NCBI GenBank assembly: GCA_027475525.1
Contig: JAMWFC010000053.1
Span: forward strand, 806,001-870,000
Source of the DNA: Macrolepiota albuminosa
Lineage: Eukaryota > Basidiomycota > Agaricomycetes > Agaricales > Agaricaceae
DNA length: 64,000 bases
Direction of reading: 5' to 3'
Position numbers and translations under genes: made by a program. The number at the start of each line of letters is the position of its first letter. Within the stretch, counting starts at the first letter, position 1. Positions 1 to 12,344 of the stretch are shown piece by piece. A model generated the notes under the pieces. It ran no database searches, was not told the DNA's origin, and was given only the letters and a program-made list of their open reading frames with translations.

Positions 1-161
1 ATCTTCAATGACTTAACGCATGAACCTGTCTTTCTGCGCATCCAAAAAGCTCCACATAATCCAGCCATTTCAATTTCTCGCACAGAATGGTTGGTATACT
101 ACCTATGCGAATTATTATTTTTGGTGGCATATCCATTGACGATTTTACGAGTACAAGTACA

Positions 162-2112
162 TTACAAACTATACGAGAACCACGCGGAGCGATTGCCAAG
201 CCCCGGAGCCTCATCTTCACGAGACGTCGTCATCCGAATCGTCGCCTTCTTCTTATTCTGGAGAATCAGATACCCAATATTCATTGCTGAAAAGACGATC
301 ATGAGAATGGAGAAAATGAGGAGAGTGAGGGTAGCTTCAGTGTAAAGGGGAGCGGGAGACAGTGTCCCGAGAAGTCACGTTGCGAGAATACCGCCCGAGT
401 TCGTCATGATGAATCCAATCGCAATAGCGGTAGCTTGACGCGTGTAGGGTGCAGTGTTGTTGGCGTTCCATGTGGAGAGCGCAGGAGCACCGCAATCGCA
501 ATAGCGGTAGCTTGACGCGTGTAGGGTGCAGTGTTGTTGGCGTTCCATGTGGAGAGCGCAGGAGCACCGCGCCGCTGATACTCATGAATAAACTACCGTA
601 TTTGAAGTGTGGGTTTTGGGATGCTGCAAGTCATAAGAATCAAATTCACGTTGACATGTGGTTCGACATACCATAGAACATGGCAAAGCCTATCGTGGCG
701 AGGATATCAGAGAATATGCTGACGATGCCGCGAGCTCCGTAGCGGTCAGAGAGATAAGATACAATGATGGAGACTATAATCTAACGTCAGTGCATGAACG
801 TGAACAACGAAATGGTTCAGCTTACCAACAAAAGCCGCGGCGAAAGGAGGCACACTGTAAAGTTGGGCGTCGACGTTGGTATATCCTAGACCAGAAAGGA
901 TGGAGGGCGTGAAGCTATGGGAGCAGTCACGATGTTCAACCTTTCAAAACATGATGACGTACTATCCGAGAGCATAGATGAGAGTACCTAAGAACCATGC
1001 GATTAGAAAACTTCATCAACTAAACTGATGGAGATGTTACCATCGAAAAAGAAAGCTATAGCAATCATCCACACGTGAGGAAGGGTAAACGCCTGCCAAA
1101 TCTCGCGCCAGCTGAGCGAATCCGCCTCATCTTGAAGGCCAGTAGCACCCGTCTCACGCAGACGGGCAACTACATACTCCTTCTCCTCCTCCTCAGTCAA
1201 GAATCTGGCCCGTGCAGGCGAATGTGGAAGGGTGAAGAATGACGAGAGGCCGAATAAGACAGTGAAAAGACCTTCAAGGATAAATATCCATGCCCAGCCT
1301 GGACGATGGCCCACTCCATCCATGTGAATGATACCGTAGGCAAGGAGACCGGAGAAGGCGCCTGAGAGAGAGGCGGTGGAGAAGAAGGCAGATATCCTGA
1401 GTAATTGGTCAGGTAGATGATAGTGGAAACATCACAATGTCAACTGACCGTGACTGGAGTTCTCGACGTGGATACCAGAAGGAGAGATATAAGACAAGGC
1501 CTGGGAATACACCACCTGCGTGTATGTATAAGGTAAGTAAGGATCAGTTAGGCTGGAATTACACGCCTTCACAGAGACCGAGGAAGAATCGACATGCTAA
1601 AAGACCTTGATACGATTTGACGACTCCTGGAAGTGGAATCAATGCCTGCAATGTCTTGAAATCATAGCACGAACAAACCTTGAAGAGTGGTGATAATTCC
1701 CCATAACGTCAGCATTGTAGGTAGTAGCAACGGCCTACCCCATATTAAGAATTATTCAGGTAAATATAGGATAATTGAAGCCACACCTTTAAGACGAGGT
1801 TTGAAGGAAGTTCCGCGATGATGTATGGAATGTAAGTCACTGTGAGCGCAATACAGTATTCGTGGTTGTTCATCTTGAGATCAGCCACACGAGCGTTTCC
1901 AAGATTAGTCCGATCCTAGATATGATAGTAATACCATGAGCCAAAGAGAGCAAGATATCCCAACTTACCAGGATCGATAGCAAATAGAACATAGCCACCA
2001 CAGGAAGAACGAAGATATCCACCTTCCGCCAGACCTTATCAAGCTTTGTGTCAAACACAGTCTTGTCGACGTCGATGGAACCAACAACCGAGGCCTTTTC
2101 TTTGTCTGTCAT
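162..2112 (-). CDS. MFS transporter, allantoate/nicotinate permease-like (ACS family)
   Basis: Predicted plasma-membrane proton symporter for a small organic anion; the exact substrate cannot be read from sequence. Translation on the minus strand begins at 2112 with MTDKEKASVV and reaches the family's first membrane segment (KVDIFVLPVVAMFYLLSIL). A following exon reads DRTNLGNARVADLKMNN, the conserved loop after TM1 of Dal5-like carriers, then IAELPSNLVLK and a SYQGLLACRFFLGLCEG-type segment near 1,570-1,640. The exon at 1003-1323 holds the GHRPGWAWIFILEG motif. The last exon ends in a twelfth membrane segment (LLIFSILMIVFSAMNIGYL) and a short charged tail stopping at 162-164. At least six introns are implied. 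A perfect 77-bp tandem duplication at 416-570, probably an assembly error, breaks the frame in the C-terminal part, so this should not be read as real gene damage. Exon edges were only partly worked out. Confidence 0.82.
416..570. repeat. Perfect 77-bp tandem duplication (no. 1, likely assembly artefact)
   Basis: Bases 416-493 equal 493-570 at a period of exactly 77. The duplication lies in the 3' part of the MFS transporter and shifts its frame. Confidence 0.97.
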
Positions 2113-3966
2113 GACTAAAGTTAAATCTGGACCAAAGTAAAGTTACAGAGGGGCACGTAACGTACTTTGTTGGACTTATAAGGCCCTATATATAGATTGG
2201 GCAACCCTCAACGGGTTCATGGAAGACTTGTCCACGTGAAATGATGACCAACTGGAGCCGAGGATCAAGGTCGGACGAGGAATGTACGCGACCTGACCCT
2301 ACATGAGCCTACATGTGATCCTGCACGCAAATGCGTAATCTCCTCTCAGAGATCTCGTTTAGGAATCAATGGCTCAAGTCTTTATAGGTCTGTCTAGGGC
2401 GATGGGTCAAGACAAACGTCGTTTGAAGGCTGAAAAATGAGATAAGCTCACGCAGAGGTAACCAGGTGCAGCAAGTACATTCGGCCGAAATGTGGACCAG
2501 GTCCGAAATTTTCATCGACGCTTAAGTAGCCAAAAACGTTGATCGTTGATAACCTCTCATCTGTGACCACACGAATAGAGCAAAGAACGTCTTCAAACGA
2601 GAAGAGCACACTCGAATTGCGGAAGTTCATAAATTGTATTCTATAAGCTGCCAGGAAACATATATCTGTCACAAGAACGGCTGTGCGGGGTTAGCCGAAA
2701 AGCATTCGTCTTTCGCTTATTGGTTGTCGCTCTACGTGTCGGCCGTACTCGTGTGTGCCACAACGAGTTGGCACTCGATAAATCGTTTCTAGTCCGCTTC
2801 TCTTCTCAAGTTACCGATGGTATAAGCACTGATGGTTAGTCCTTGTATCACAATGTTACTCAAATAGTGTCATGTTGCTAAATTCTCCAGACAGCTCGCA
2901 TTGATATTCTCGAGTCACTACCCCTGAAGTTCTCCTAAACCCTTCTTACAAACATGTATTCACCTCAGTATGCAAAGTAAATTCTGCTTACTTTTGCGAG
3001 AATTGGGACTTGGTGTCAAGTCAGATGGAAATAGCAAGATTAATTCTCTGACTCCTACTAGGTGTCCTGGACTGGCTTGTTGTGAGTGTTGGTTTCTTCA
3101 TCTTCCGATGTGGCATTCTGTTAATTTTCCATCCAGATCACTCGTTCTCTCTATCCGAACGTAACGTCTATCATGAGAATCGACTTTTCCTTACACCAGG
3201 AGCATCTATAAACTACGAGCCGGGTTCGCAATAGTTTTCCTCATTCTCATGTCTTCTGTCGATGACCTGAATAAAATTACAATTTTTTTTCTAACGGGCT
3301 GCTTATAAGAAAATAGAATCTGGATGTTGTAAGTATGGTGGCAGACCGTACCCTTGAACTGACCCACTGGTGACATCGTTCAAACCTTGATTTCACTCTC
3401 GCAAATATTAGTCCCTCTTTTCTTCCCTTTCTAAAGACTAGCGTCTGCGATTTTAGCGACGGTGGACAACAATACCAAGTCTCCTGTTCAGACTCTGTGT
3501 CGCTGTTTCTCACTAAATGGACTTGACTATTTGGTGGTTTGCCAACGAATATCATGTCACCTGTGTAAAGATACTGGAGGTGCGATGACGAACCTGTAGC
3601 TGATACTTGCAAGACGTGGGAGACATTATATTCTACGTACCATGCTAAACTTGACGATAGCCCTTGACAACTGCACCCCTATACTCTTGCACCTCCTCGA
3701 TCTCTCTACGCCAGCCTCAAACGACAACACCGCCAGCTTTTGTACCGGCGTAATTCAATCCTTCGACTCTGCACTCACTCAACCCGGCGTCCCGTTTCCC
3801 CCCAACGCATAACAGTGATGGCCCACGAGCCACCCAGCGACTCAGGTGCCTTTGACCGCCACCACTACCACCACCAACTCCTCCGGCGCAGGCGACATCA
3901 AACCCTGTCTCGGGCTAGATATAAAGTAAATGCAGCAACGTAGATGTATTGATAAGTCGATTCGAT
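2113..3966. other. Intergenic stretch without a recognisable gene
   Basis: This is the shared upstream or downstream space of the MFS gene and the hypothetical gene at 3967-5067. Short open frames exist, such as 2448-2672 and 3277-3612 on the minus strand, but none shows a recognisable domain or convincing splice pattern. The MFS promoter must lie just above 2112. Confidence 0.5.
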
Positions 3967-5067
3967 TTAAAGCATGAGGGTATAATCTCGATCGAAATCT
4001 TCGTCACGCTCGGTCTTAGCGAGGCCTTTCTGCATCTCAAGCAACATCGAGTGCGACAACTTCGCCATTTCCTCAGATTCTTTAAAATGGCGCCTGAGGC
4101 AATGAGTGAACTTCTCAAGCGAAGATGATTCCGTATCAAAAGAAGCGACCCGGAAGCGGCTCTGTTGCTCCTGGTCGAGTTTCTTTCGTTCAAGCCTGAT
4201 AGGTTATATGAGTTACGACACATCAAGGAAGTGACAACAAGGAGAGCAGGACGTACATGCACATGCGACAGATGAAGTTGTTATGATGCTCCTTGAAGAT
4301 AACGTTCAAGTGATCGTTGGTTAGAGTGTACGACTGCGCGTTCTTCATCTCTGTAAGAGCAACCCTTGTCCCATCAGGGAGCTCGATCCATCGATACAGG
4401 GCCGCCTTTGCCATGGACGGGTCACTATAGCAGCGCTTGAAAACAGGCAAAGGAGTAGGATCTGCGTCAGAAGATGAAGCGGCAACCAAAGTCTCCGATG
4501 GCGACCAAGGTGACGCAGAACATGAACTCAACAAGGACACTGGCTCTTCCTCTGGATTAAGGAGGATGTTGAGGATGAAGCTGAGGACGACATTGAAGGA
4601 TGTGAAAATGGTACAGGCTGTGGGGAAATGTGACGTGACGATGGGCAGGATCGCCTGGCTGCAGCTCTGGAAGGTCGAGCCTGAGACAGCCCACCACAGG
4701 ACCTCGAACGGCGTGCATTGTGGGCAGGTGGAACAAGTTGAGCGCCTAGCTTCTCGGCCATCAACGCCTTGACTTTGGCCCATGCGAAATCCCGCTCCCT
4801 CTGATAAGCAATAGACTGTGCGCGCGGCTTCTCCGCACGCAGTTGCTCGCCTACGAGGGCTTGAGAACATGAGACACAAAGACCATTGAGCTCAGAGCGA
4901 AGACGGTCTTCTACGGTTTGAAGAGTCTTTTCGATGGACTTGACGGGAAAAGTTGGTGAAGGTGGACTGTCTGTAGACGAGGAACTATCGAGAGAAGAAG
5001 AAGAGATGTTTCTATGAGGAAACATAGTGGGAGGCAAGGGCCGCTGAAAGGCACGACGAGTAGACAT
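3967..5067 (-). CDS. Hypothetical protein, Ser-rich N-terminus and helical C-terminus
   Basis: Not recognised. Read leftwards, a first exon starting at ATG 5067 (MSTRRAFQRPLPP) has a Ser/Pro-rich stretch and then a charged helical segment with one CxxC pair (LCVSCSQ) and a run ending KALMAEKLGAQL. A middle exon in another frame reads FKRCYSDPSMAKAALYRWIE and continues to NNFICRMC, followed by a clean GTACGT donor. After a CAG acceptor near 4200 the last exon is Lys/Glu-rich (LERKKLDQEQQSRFR) and ends at TAA 3967-3969. The intron joining the first and middle exons (around 4540-4640) was not resolved: one option starts GTACCA and ends CAGAG. An upstream in-frame ATG at 5250 is an alternative start. 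A coiled-coil or scaffold role is only a guess. Confidence 0.5.
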
Positions 5068-6106
5068 GACTGGATTGGACCTTCGGGATAACCTTGTTGT
5101 TCTGGATGCACCGTGTAAAGGTACCTGATTAGCAGAGAGGATGCCTGTCTGAGCCTTGTGTTGGTAAAACGTTAGTAATGTACCACGACCGACAATGCAT
5201 AAACGCACAGGCAGTAAACGCCTGGATACGTGGTTGAGTTGTGGGTTCATACGTGCAGGGTAGATTATACAAGGGATCTAGTAAAAATAATAACTGGCCG
5301 TGCGATCCGTGAATCTGCTGTCTTTTTTCCTGGACCAGCAGGCGTTGGAGAGTAAAAGAGGACCGAAGTGCGATTACAGTGGGTGGACCCACAGCGGCCA
5401 TTTAGAATACAAGCATGGACAATTAGAACGCCGAACCTTTATCAATCATGGAAGTATATTTACTAGGCGTTGGGTCATAAGATGGAAGAAATCTTGGAAT
5501 TCGAGATTCGATGTATGGACTGTTCGCAAGACTATCCTATATCCTTGGACTATCTATCTGGTCCAGTACACGCTCTTTTATAATTCATCTCGTTTCCTCT
5601 GATTTCCGTCCAACTCGATGTCTTTCCTTACCCACTTCTGACTCACGTCTCGGGATGACTTCCCTTTGACTAGGATACCCCGTTTATTGTTAGTGACACT
5701 CTCTTTCGAGCCAGGACCACCCGTTCGGCTGGAGGGCGTATGTAGCGGCCCCGTGACTTAGTGACCTATTTCTCCTTATGATAAAAACCAACTTATATCA
5801 CTCTCCTTAGCGACCGGTTAGCTTTCGTATAAATTTTGGAATCACGTTGTAATTAGTCTAGTTTTTCTCGCAATCGAGGACTTACACTAGTTCACGCCGC
5901 GAGACTCTTTTAGTGTGCCGTGTCCTTGCCATAATTGGCAGGCCCATGTCACAGTTGCTTCTAGTTTTCTGAGTGTCGGAGGGGAACAGCGGCCGTGCTC
6001 GTTATCAGGCTGTTTCTCTTTCCAATGCCATATTGCAGACATACTGACTTCTTCGCAGGAAACGACGACTTTTTCTGTCGGTTACATGTTCTAGAACCCT
6101 AAAAAG
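5068..6106. other. Intergenic stretch, nothing recognised
   Basis: Holds the presumed promoter of the minus-strand gene ending at 3967 and about 1 kb of low-information sequence. The open frame 5300-5602 on the plus strand has no family resemblance and was not accepted. Confidence 0.4.
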
Positions 6107-6650
6107 ATGGAGCCAACCAGTGCTATTCATGACCTCAATCTACACCGGCAGACCGCACTGTTACCGAAGAGCATGCGGTACTCTTCGATATATTCAATCG
6201 ATGTATCTAATGCCAAGTCTACCACAGACCTTTTTGTCACACTATCTCAACTCCTGTCTGATCCAGCCTTGACGCTGACCATCGCGAAGCTTTATCGGCC
6301 CATTCTACTGGACCTCTGTGCACGATGGCTAGATGCCGAACAAAATACAGAAGATCAATTGGTAGCGTTGTGTCTTATGTTAGAAAACCACGAAGAACTC
6401 TTCCCGTATGCTGACATGTTTTTGTCGTGTTGTCTTGTGCTAATTGTATCTTTAGGATATTGAATGCGGATTCTAAACACACCTACCTTTGCTGAAGGAC
6501 CGCTGGCCTTCATAACTGCTTCCTCGTCACCCCTCTCCGTTGACGTGGCTCGTCTACACCGCTTGTTACCGGCACAAATCGAATTTTGCGCGTGGTTTCG
6601 GCGATGCCTTGTGATCGGAGGTAAAATGGGGTGCACGGAGTGGTCAGCTT
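6107..6650 (+). pseudogene. Decayed fragment resembling the N-terminus of midasin (Rea1/Mdn1)
   Basis: The ORF at 6107-6463 reads DLNLHRQTALLPKS at its start and contains LYRPILLDLCARWLDAEQNT, which resembles, from memory of the family, the extreme N-terminus of fungal midasin, the giant AAA ATPase that acts in 60S ribosome maturation. The ORF stops after LENHEELFPYAD. Just downstream, in other frames, GPLAFI and a LHRLLPA-like stretch look like the next part of the same region, broken by shifts and stops. No AAA module follows in the next kilobase, so this is at best a small duplicated piece of a gene whose full form exceeds 4,000 codons. The assignment rests on motif resemblance only and could be wrong. 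Confidence 0.33.
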
Positions 6651-8157
6651 AAAATCATGAATAACAAATTAGAACACTCCTCTCTGTTACCCTCATCACC
6701 ATGCAGCTTTTTTCCTTCCTTGAGCGTCGCAGGTCGACTGCAAATTCCAGCTGCCCCAAACGCGAGGTGGGCTGAAGGAAAATCATAGAGAAGTCAATTT
6801 CTAATGCACTCAGGTGAAGGACCAAGCTGCATCAGTCAAGATGCTAGCCAAATCTTCAATGCTTCTGCGCTCAGCCTCATTGGTTAAAGCCAAATTATCG
6901 GCCACGAAACGCACAGGGAATCGGGCAGACCAGTAACTTGCTACGTGAAGGAAAACTTCCCTTCGTGCTCCGGATCTAGGAGATGCTCTGAATGCCTTGT
7001 GGATTTTGAAGAGTACTGCCCGAAGCGCGAGCCATCACTGAAACGCCTGCTACGACATCTACGATCATCGTCGAGAGAAGAGCGGTTAAAGACGTGTAAT
7101 CAGGAGGAGTTGTCGGAACTGGCTTATCTACTGAAACTCAAAGAGACCGAAAGTATACAGTCAGTTCAGGCAAAGAAAAACATACGGGCGTGTCAAGGGA
7201 GCCATTGGCAGTCGAGGGAGGTGGAAATCATCGATCCGTCCGTGGCCTGTTGACAATGATGACGGATTCGTTCAGGGATCTAACTTATAACAGGATACCT
7301 TATTCCTACCTTACTACTCGTTTACCTGGGATTATCTTTCGGTAGATTTAAGCTATAGTACGGGTGCAAGGAAGGGACACAAATAAATAGCTCCAAGTGA
7401 ATCAAACAGGGATAATCATACATGATATGTAGATGATGTCGGTTGGTTGGTAGGACCAGATCGATAAGATGAAGACAAGGAAACCATTGGAAGGTCAGGG
7501 CATGGACGAGCAGCAGCCCCAAGGAGAGTCGTATAGAGGCGTCGAACCATGAATTGACAAGGTTTTTATTGGTGCTAGGGCACGCTAGGGCAGGTTGGTG
7601 GCGAGGCCATTGCGCAAGACGCGGAAAGTGTCGGCAAATTGGCGAATGAAACGGGTAAGCCATTGGGGCAAAATGCATATAGATGCTTTAAGGGGCGTGT
7701 GGTGGAAGCGGGGATGGTCATTGTGATATGCGAGCACTGGAATCAGTCGATCTTGGGACATCTGTAAGATCGTAGTAGGCACAGTGTATACAACCAATTA
7801 TGACGGCGCACCATACAGGTAACCTGTGCCTGAGTAGATGGATGATGACCCCCCGACTAATAGTGAAGCAGTGCGGTCAAAGTGAGCAGGCGGCAGCGTC
7901 ACCATGGGACCGTTGGTGGGTTTGTAATTGTGAAGTGCATGGAGAAGTGATTCTGGGCAAGTGAGGGGCGAGCTGGGCTGATTAAAGTCAGGTTGTCAGT
8001 AATGATAGAGATAGTTTGGTGAATAAGTCACTTAACATGCACATATAGAGCCTTCCAAGGGGTCTTTTGGGACATGAGCTGTGGCATGTGCGCGGTGTCT
8101 CGCAGATATTCAGAGTTCCGTAGACAGACCAGGTCGGCAGAAGTTGGCGTTGAGCAG
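6651..8157. other. Intergenic stretch, nothing recognised
   Basis: Open frames on both strands (for example 6945-7253 plus and 7322-7678 minus) have no domain, no coherent splice signals and biased composition. Short TTGG-type microsatellite sequence is present near 7440. Confidence 0.4.
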
Positions 8158-8225
8158 AGCGGAGAGAGTGGTTGCGGAGAGAGTGGTCGTGGAGAGAGTG
8201 GTAGCCAAGTGGTCGTGGAGGGAGG
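8158..8225. repeat. Short GA-rich direct repeats
   Basis: Three to four imperfect copies of a GGAGAGAGTGGT-containing unit in a row. Probably a small purine-rich minisatellite with no coding role. Confidence 0.55.
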
Positions 8226-8815
8226 GGAGTGCAGCAACAGAGTCTGAGATCTGAGATCTGAGTGCTGTCCCACATCCGCACTTATTGATACGTGCCCCTC
8301 TGCCTGTCTATTATTATCTCGGCTCCCTCTCATTGGCTCTCTTGTTCTTCTTTGCCCGTGTTGTAGTTCCTCTCGTTGGCCTTGACTATACGTGGAGAGC
8401 ACCGGTGTGAACAGCCCCGCTTCCATCATCGCCGTCCTTGCCGCCGCAACCAGCGTGTCATGTTCATGCCCAGCACCCATGCCACGCCACTCCACTCCCT
8501 ATTCAAACTGCGGTCGTATGTCATGCGTGTTTGTTTTTGAAGAACCAACATGCATTTCACGAAGCGTTGTAAAAAAGTCACACGACGTCTGTCAGGATGT
8601 TCATAAGACAACTTGTTCGCCCAAATACCTTGACAGATGACAAAAGAAGGATGTTCATCTATGAGCAAAGTCATGAGACAACTTGTTCGCCCAAATACCC
8701 TGACAGATGACAAAAGAAGGATGTTCATCTATGAGCAAAGTCATGAGACAACTTGTTCACCCAAATACCCTGACAGATGACAAAAGAAGGATGTTCATCT
8801 ATGAGCAAAGTCATG

Positions 8816-8969
8816 AGACAACTTGTTCGCCCAAATACCTTGACAGATGACAAAAGAAGGATGTTCATCTATGAGCAAAGTCATGAGACAACAGACAACT
8901 TGTTCGCCCAAATACCTTGACAGATGACAAAAGAAGGATGTTCATCTATGAGCAAAGTCATGAGACAAC
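8816..8969. repeat. Perfect 77-bp tandem duplication (no. 2)
   Basis: Bases 8816-8892 equal 8893-8969 exactly. This gives the odd 7-bp insertion inside the 70-bp minisatellite. Confidence 0.9.
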
Positions 8970-9108
8970 TTGTTCGCCCAAATACCTTGACAGATGACAA
9001 AAGAAGGATGTTCATTTATGAGCAAAGTCATAAGTCATGAGACAACTTGTTCGCCCAAATACCTTGACAGATGACAAAAGAAGGATGTTCATTTATGAGC
9101 AAAGTCAT
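8955..9108. repeat. Perfect 77-bp tandem duplication (no. 3)
   Basis: Bases 8955-9031 equal 9032-9108 exactly and make the second out-of-phase step in the minisatellite. Confidence 0.9.
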
Positions 9109-9221
9109 GAGACAACTTGTTCGCCCAAATACCCTGACAGATGACAAAAGAAGGATGTTCATCTATGAGCAAAGTCATGAGACAACTTGTTCGCCCAAAT
9201 ACCTTGACAGATGACAAAAGA

Positions 9222-9742
9222 TGCTGATGTGGGCCTGGAAACCCGCTGGGTGGCATGTCGGGGGGGCGGACGTGTACTGGATGGGATTATACGTCGAGTT
9301 CATTGACGTCGTTGGGTGTACTTGGCTGTCAAAGACACTAGCAGTCTGCCCCAAAAAAGTCAAGTCGTCAGTGTGAGGGTGAAGTGATGCTCTTCTTACA
9401 CGATGTCATGCATGGAGTATCATGATGACATGATGATGCGAGTGACGTAGTCGTGAGATAATATATTGCGTCTGTGATAGACATGGGACGCAGGGCAGCA
9501 GATGCCCCCACTCGGGTGGGAGGGCCGAACTGCTTGGCGAATTCCGCACTCTCCCAGGGGAGATCAGGGGAGATCAAAGAAGCCCCACTCGGGTGGGAGG
9601 GCCGAACTGCTTGGCGAATTCCGCACTCTCCCAGGGGAGATCAGGGGAGATCAAAGAAGCCACGAAGATGTCAAAAGTGACAGAAAGTGACATAGCCACT
9701 GGAATGATCACGCGCTCTAAGAATCCCCTGCGTCTGCTGTAC
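9222..9742. other. Spacer between the minisatellite and the DNA transposon
   Basis: No gene is supported here. Most of the apparent coding potential in 9474-9690 comes from the duplicated 77-bp block. Confidence 0.5.
9506..9661. repeat. Perfect 77-bp tandem duplication (no. 4)
   Basis: Bases 9506-9584 equal 9583-9661 at a period of 77. The sequence is unrelated to the other duplicated blocks. Confidence 0.96.
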
Positions 9743-9744
9743 TA

Positions 9745-9771
9745 CAGTTGCGGACAGCCAAACATGACAAT
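9745..9771 (+). repeat. Left terminal inverted repeat of the DNA transposon
   Basis: Twenty-seven bases that match the reverse complement of 13119-13145 with one mismatch (T/C at position 21), preceded directly by TA. Confidence 0.93.
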
Positions 9772-10185
9772 CTTGGTATCTCCAAAGCGGGAATTTTTTC
9801 GGCCAAACCAAGGTCAGATCTGAATTCAGGCACTTGAAATACGTCGAAAAACACCCTTCCGAAGTTTTTCCCACGACATTTTTGGACCGCCAAAATTTTT
9901 GATGATTTTTTTACTCCCTAGTCTACTTATATTTAGTTAAGGACAGCTTCAATAGACATCATAGCATGCTGGGAAACCTGACGATGCTGCTTCTGCTGTC
10001 TGACAGCCCATGCAGCTGCTTTGCCAGTTAGCCCTTTACGATAAGCACTCATAAACCGCCAAGATCGGTTTATAAAGCGCCGTATCACAATATCTGGGCA
10101 TGCATTGAGATACTTCTCTGCCGCTTCTTTTGCCTCAGCAAATGTATGCTTTCGGACTTCTCTATACCTGTATTTTACCCAACCC

Positions 10186-10339
10186 CAATACTTTATATGT
10201 ACCTTCAACTTGAGTTTTCAGTGATCAATTTAATTTAGTAAGAATACATACCATCTCAATTGCAATACTTTATATGTACCTTCAACTTGAGTTTTCAGTG
10301 ATCAATTTAATTTAGTAAGAATACATACCATCTCAATTG
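10186..10339. repeat. Perfect 77-bp tandem duplication (no. 5)
   Basis: Bases 10186-10262 equal 10263-10339. It lies almost wholly within a transposase intron. Confidence 0.97.
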
Positions 10340-10456
10340 GATTGAGCTCACAGTGAAACTTTGGCAAGAAAATGCATTCATGCCCACGACTTTTGATCAA
10401 AGTTTCAAGTTCTGAAATCTGATTAGCAAAGTCTTCTTGATGACTGAGGATCCGAG

Positions 10457-10611
10457 CCATGCAACAGTCGTGATTTTCAACTGGACAAACTGGAGAACAC
10501 TTGGCACGCTGTATCTTTTGAACATCAAATCCACCATGCAACAGTCGTGATTTTCAACTGGACAAACTGGAGAACACTTGGCACGCTGTATCTTTTGAAC
10601 ATCAAATCCAC
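10457..10611. repeat. Perfect 77-bp tandem duplication (no. 6)
   Basis: Bases 10457-10534 equal 10534-10611 at period 77, in transposase coding sequence; it creates a false frame break. Confidence 0.97.
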
Positions 10612-10735
10612 GTTCCATAAGGACAAGTTCAAGACCTTTTGGTTGACCATCAGGAAGAGTCATCTTCTGTACTTTTCCTCTGTACTCTGGATGTGGATTT
10701 GAGTCAGGAATAACTGTATCACGTTGTTTCCGTTG

Positions 10736-10890
10736 CTTGCCACCATTAGATTTATTCATCTCAAAGGCTTTGAGTGCATCTGAGGGGAGAGATGCATGTG
10801 CTGATGACTGATCTTGCCACCATTAGATTTATTCATCTCAAAGGCTTTGAGTGCATCTGAGGGGAGAGATGCATGTGCTGATGACTGATC
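10736..10890. repeat. Perfect 77-bp tandem duplication (no. 7)
   Basis: Bases 10736-10813 equal 10813-10890 at period 77, in transposase coding sequence beside the second catalytic Asp. Confidence 0.97.
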
Positions 10891-12189
10891 GAAAACAAAG
10901 AGTCCAATGCAATTAGGGTGCGCTTTCTCAAAAACATGGATCGTGTGATCCATCTGAGAAAGAAGCTGTTTAGCATCCCACCATGCATCACCATTAGAGC
11001 CAGGATAAATGATTTTTCGAGCTTCTTCAATGACAAGACCATCAGCATCACGATAAACAAGCCGCCCATCTTCGGCATTGATAAAATCAGAGACATGTAT
11101 AAGCCTTCCTCGTCCTTTCTTTTGCAAGATGGTTTGATCATTTTGTAACCTTGAATGTATCAAATATTAATATTATATGTTTATTTCTTGTCCAACACTT
11201 ACCAAGCACTCCGTTTATATTCATTCACTGTGAGACATGATTCATCTTGAAAATTAGCAATAATCTCCTTCTCTCCTGGCTTCAGTTTTGGGGGCACACG
11301 CTTCAAATTGGGTCCTTCATACTTTGCCATCCGTGCTTCAAACTCAGCCATTGCAGGAAGAAAGACATTTTGCCGATATGCCACAACATCAGGACGTTCA
11401 TGTCCATCCATATAAACACCCTTCTTCAATAATGTTTGCCGCCATCCAAGTTTAATCAGCCATCGACGAGCAGTACGTTCACTCAGAGGCTTCTTGGGAA
11501 TAATAGAGAGGGCGGGAAAAATGGTGTCATTTAATGCATGTTTAAAGCGGCGGGGTGTGACTTCACCAGCAGTCTGCAATTTCAACCAGTCAAATGCAGC
11601 TGTTTTGACCCGTTCATCCGATAGCAGAGTTTGTGAACTTCGAAATCCTCCACGGTTCTCTTTTGGGAGCTGCTCAAAGACCTGGTAATAGCGTGCCAAT
11701 GCCCGGACCTTTCTTGCCCAATGAAAACCCTCTCCTTCATGCCAGTGTCATGCAAGCTCTAAGCTAGCTGCAAGCTTTCCATATCCCTTAAGACGTAGGG
11801 TTGCAAATCCACGAAGTGCCAACAATTGATGAATCTGGGACAGCGAGAAAGATTTTTGATATTTCTTGAGATCGGTGTTGATTTGCTCGCGCAGCTCTTT
11901 CCAGCCTCGAATTTCAGCTCCTCCATCAACTACCTGATCCAGCTCTTCCTCCCAGCTATTCTCATCATCCATGATGTCAGAAACACCTCTTTCATCTGGC
12001 ATTGCTGGAGGGATTTCCACTTCAACACTCTCTTGCCGAATTTCGATATCGAGGTCCTCCTTTTCTGCATCAGGACTAACCAAATCTGAATCCATGACTG
12101 CTGGAGATGGCTGCCGAGTTGATGGTACTGTAGAACTCAGTGTGGTATTTTGCAATGGCACAAAAAAGCCATCAAGCTTTGTCTGTGAC

Positions 12190-12344
12190 TTCCAGGCCTT
12201 CCGATAGCGCTCCTGAGTCCGCTTTGATTTATTCATAACATCGGGTCCTTTTTTGTATGTAAGTGGTTCCAGGCCTTCCGATAGCGCTCCTGAGTCCGCT
12301 TTGATTTATTCATAACATCGGGTCCTTTTTTGTATGTAAGTGGT
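12190..12344. repeat. Perfect 77-bp tandem duplication (no. 8)
   Basis: Bases 12190-12267 equal 12267-12344 at period 77, in the N-terminal half of the transposase. Confidence 0.97.

Larger units (their letters stand above)
8607..9221. repeat. Minisatellite, 70-bp unit, about 8-9 copies
   Basis: The unit begins GACAACTTGTTCGCCC and ends GAGCAAAGTCATGA. Copies are nearly identical, with single C/T variants (TACCT/TACCC, CATCT/CATTT). The landmark CAAAAGAAGG recurs at 8641, 8711, 8781 and 8851, then at 8928 and 8998, then 9075 and 9145. Two steps of 77 instead of 70 fall exactly where 77-bp artefactual duplications sit. The unit has no dyad symmetry and no unique spacers, so this is not a CRISPR array. 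Confidence 0.95.

Noticed and set aside
4223..5250. Two separate overlapping genes on the minus strand
   Set aside because: The 218- and 240-codon frames are better explained as consecutive exons of one gene with an unresolved intron.
8607..9221. Possible CRISPR array
   Set aside because: Repeats are 70 bp, contiguous and without unique spacers, the unit has no dyad, and the genome is eukaryotic. It is a minisatellite.
10302..11163. Partly duplicated transposase ORFs as a sign of nested or duplicated transposons
   Set aside because: The repeated peptides are produced by the 77-bp artefacts, not by two elements.
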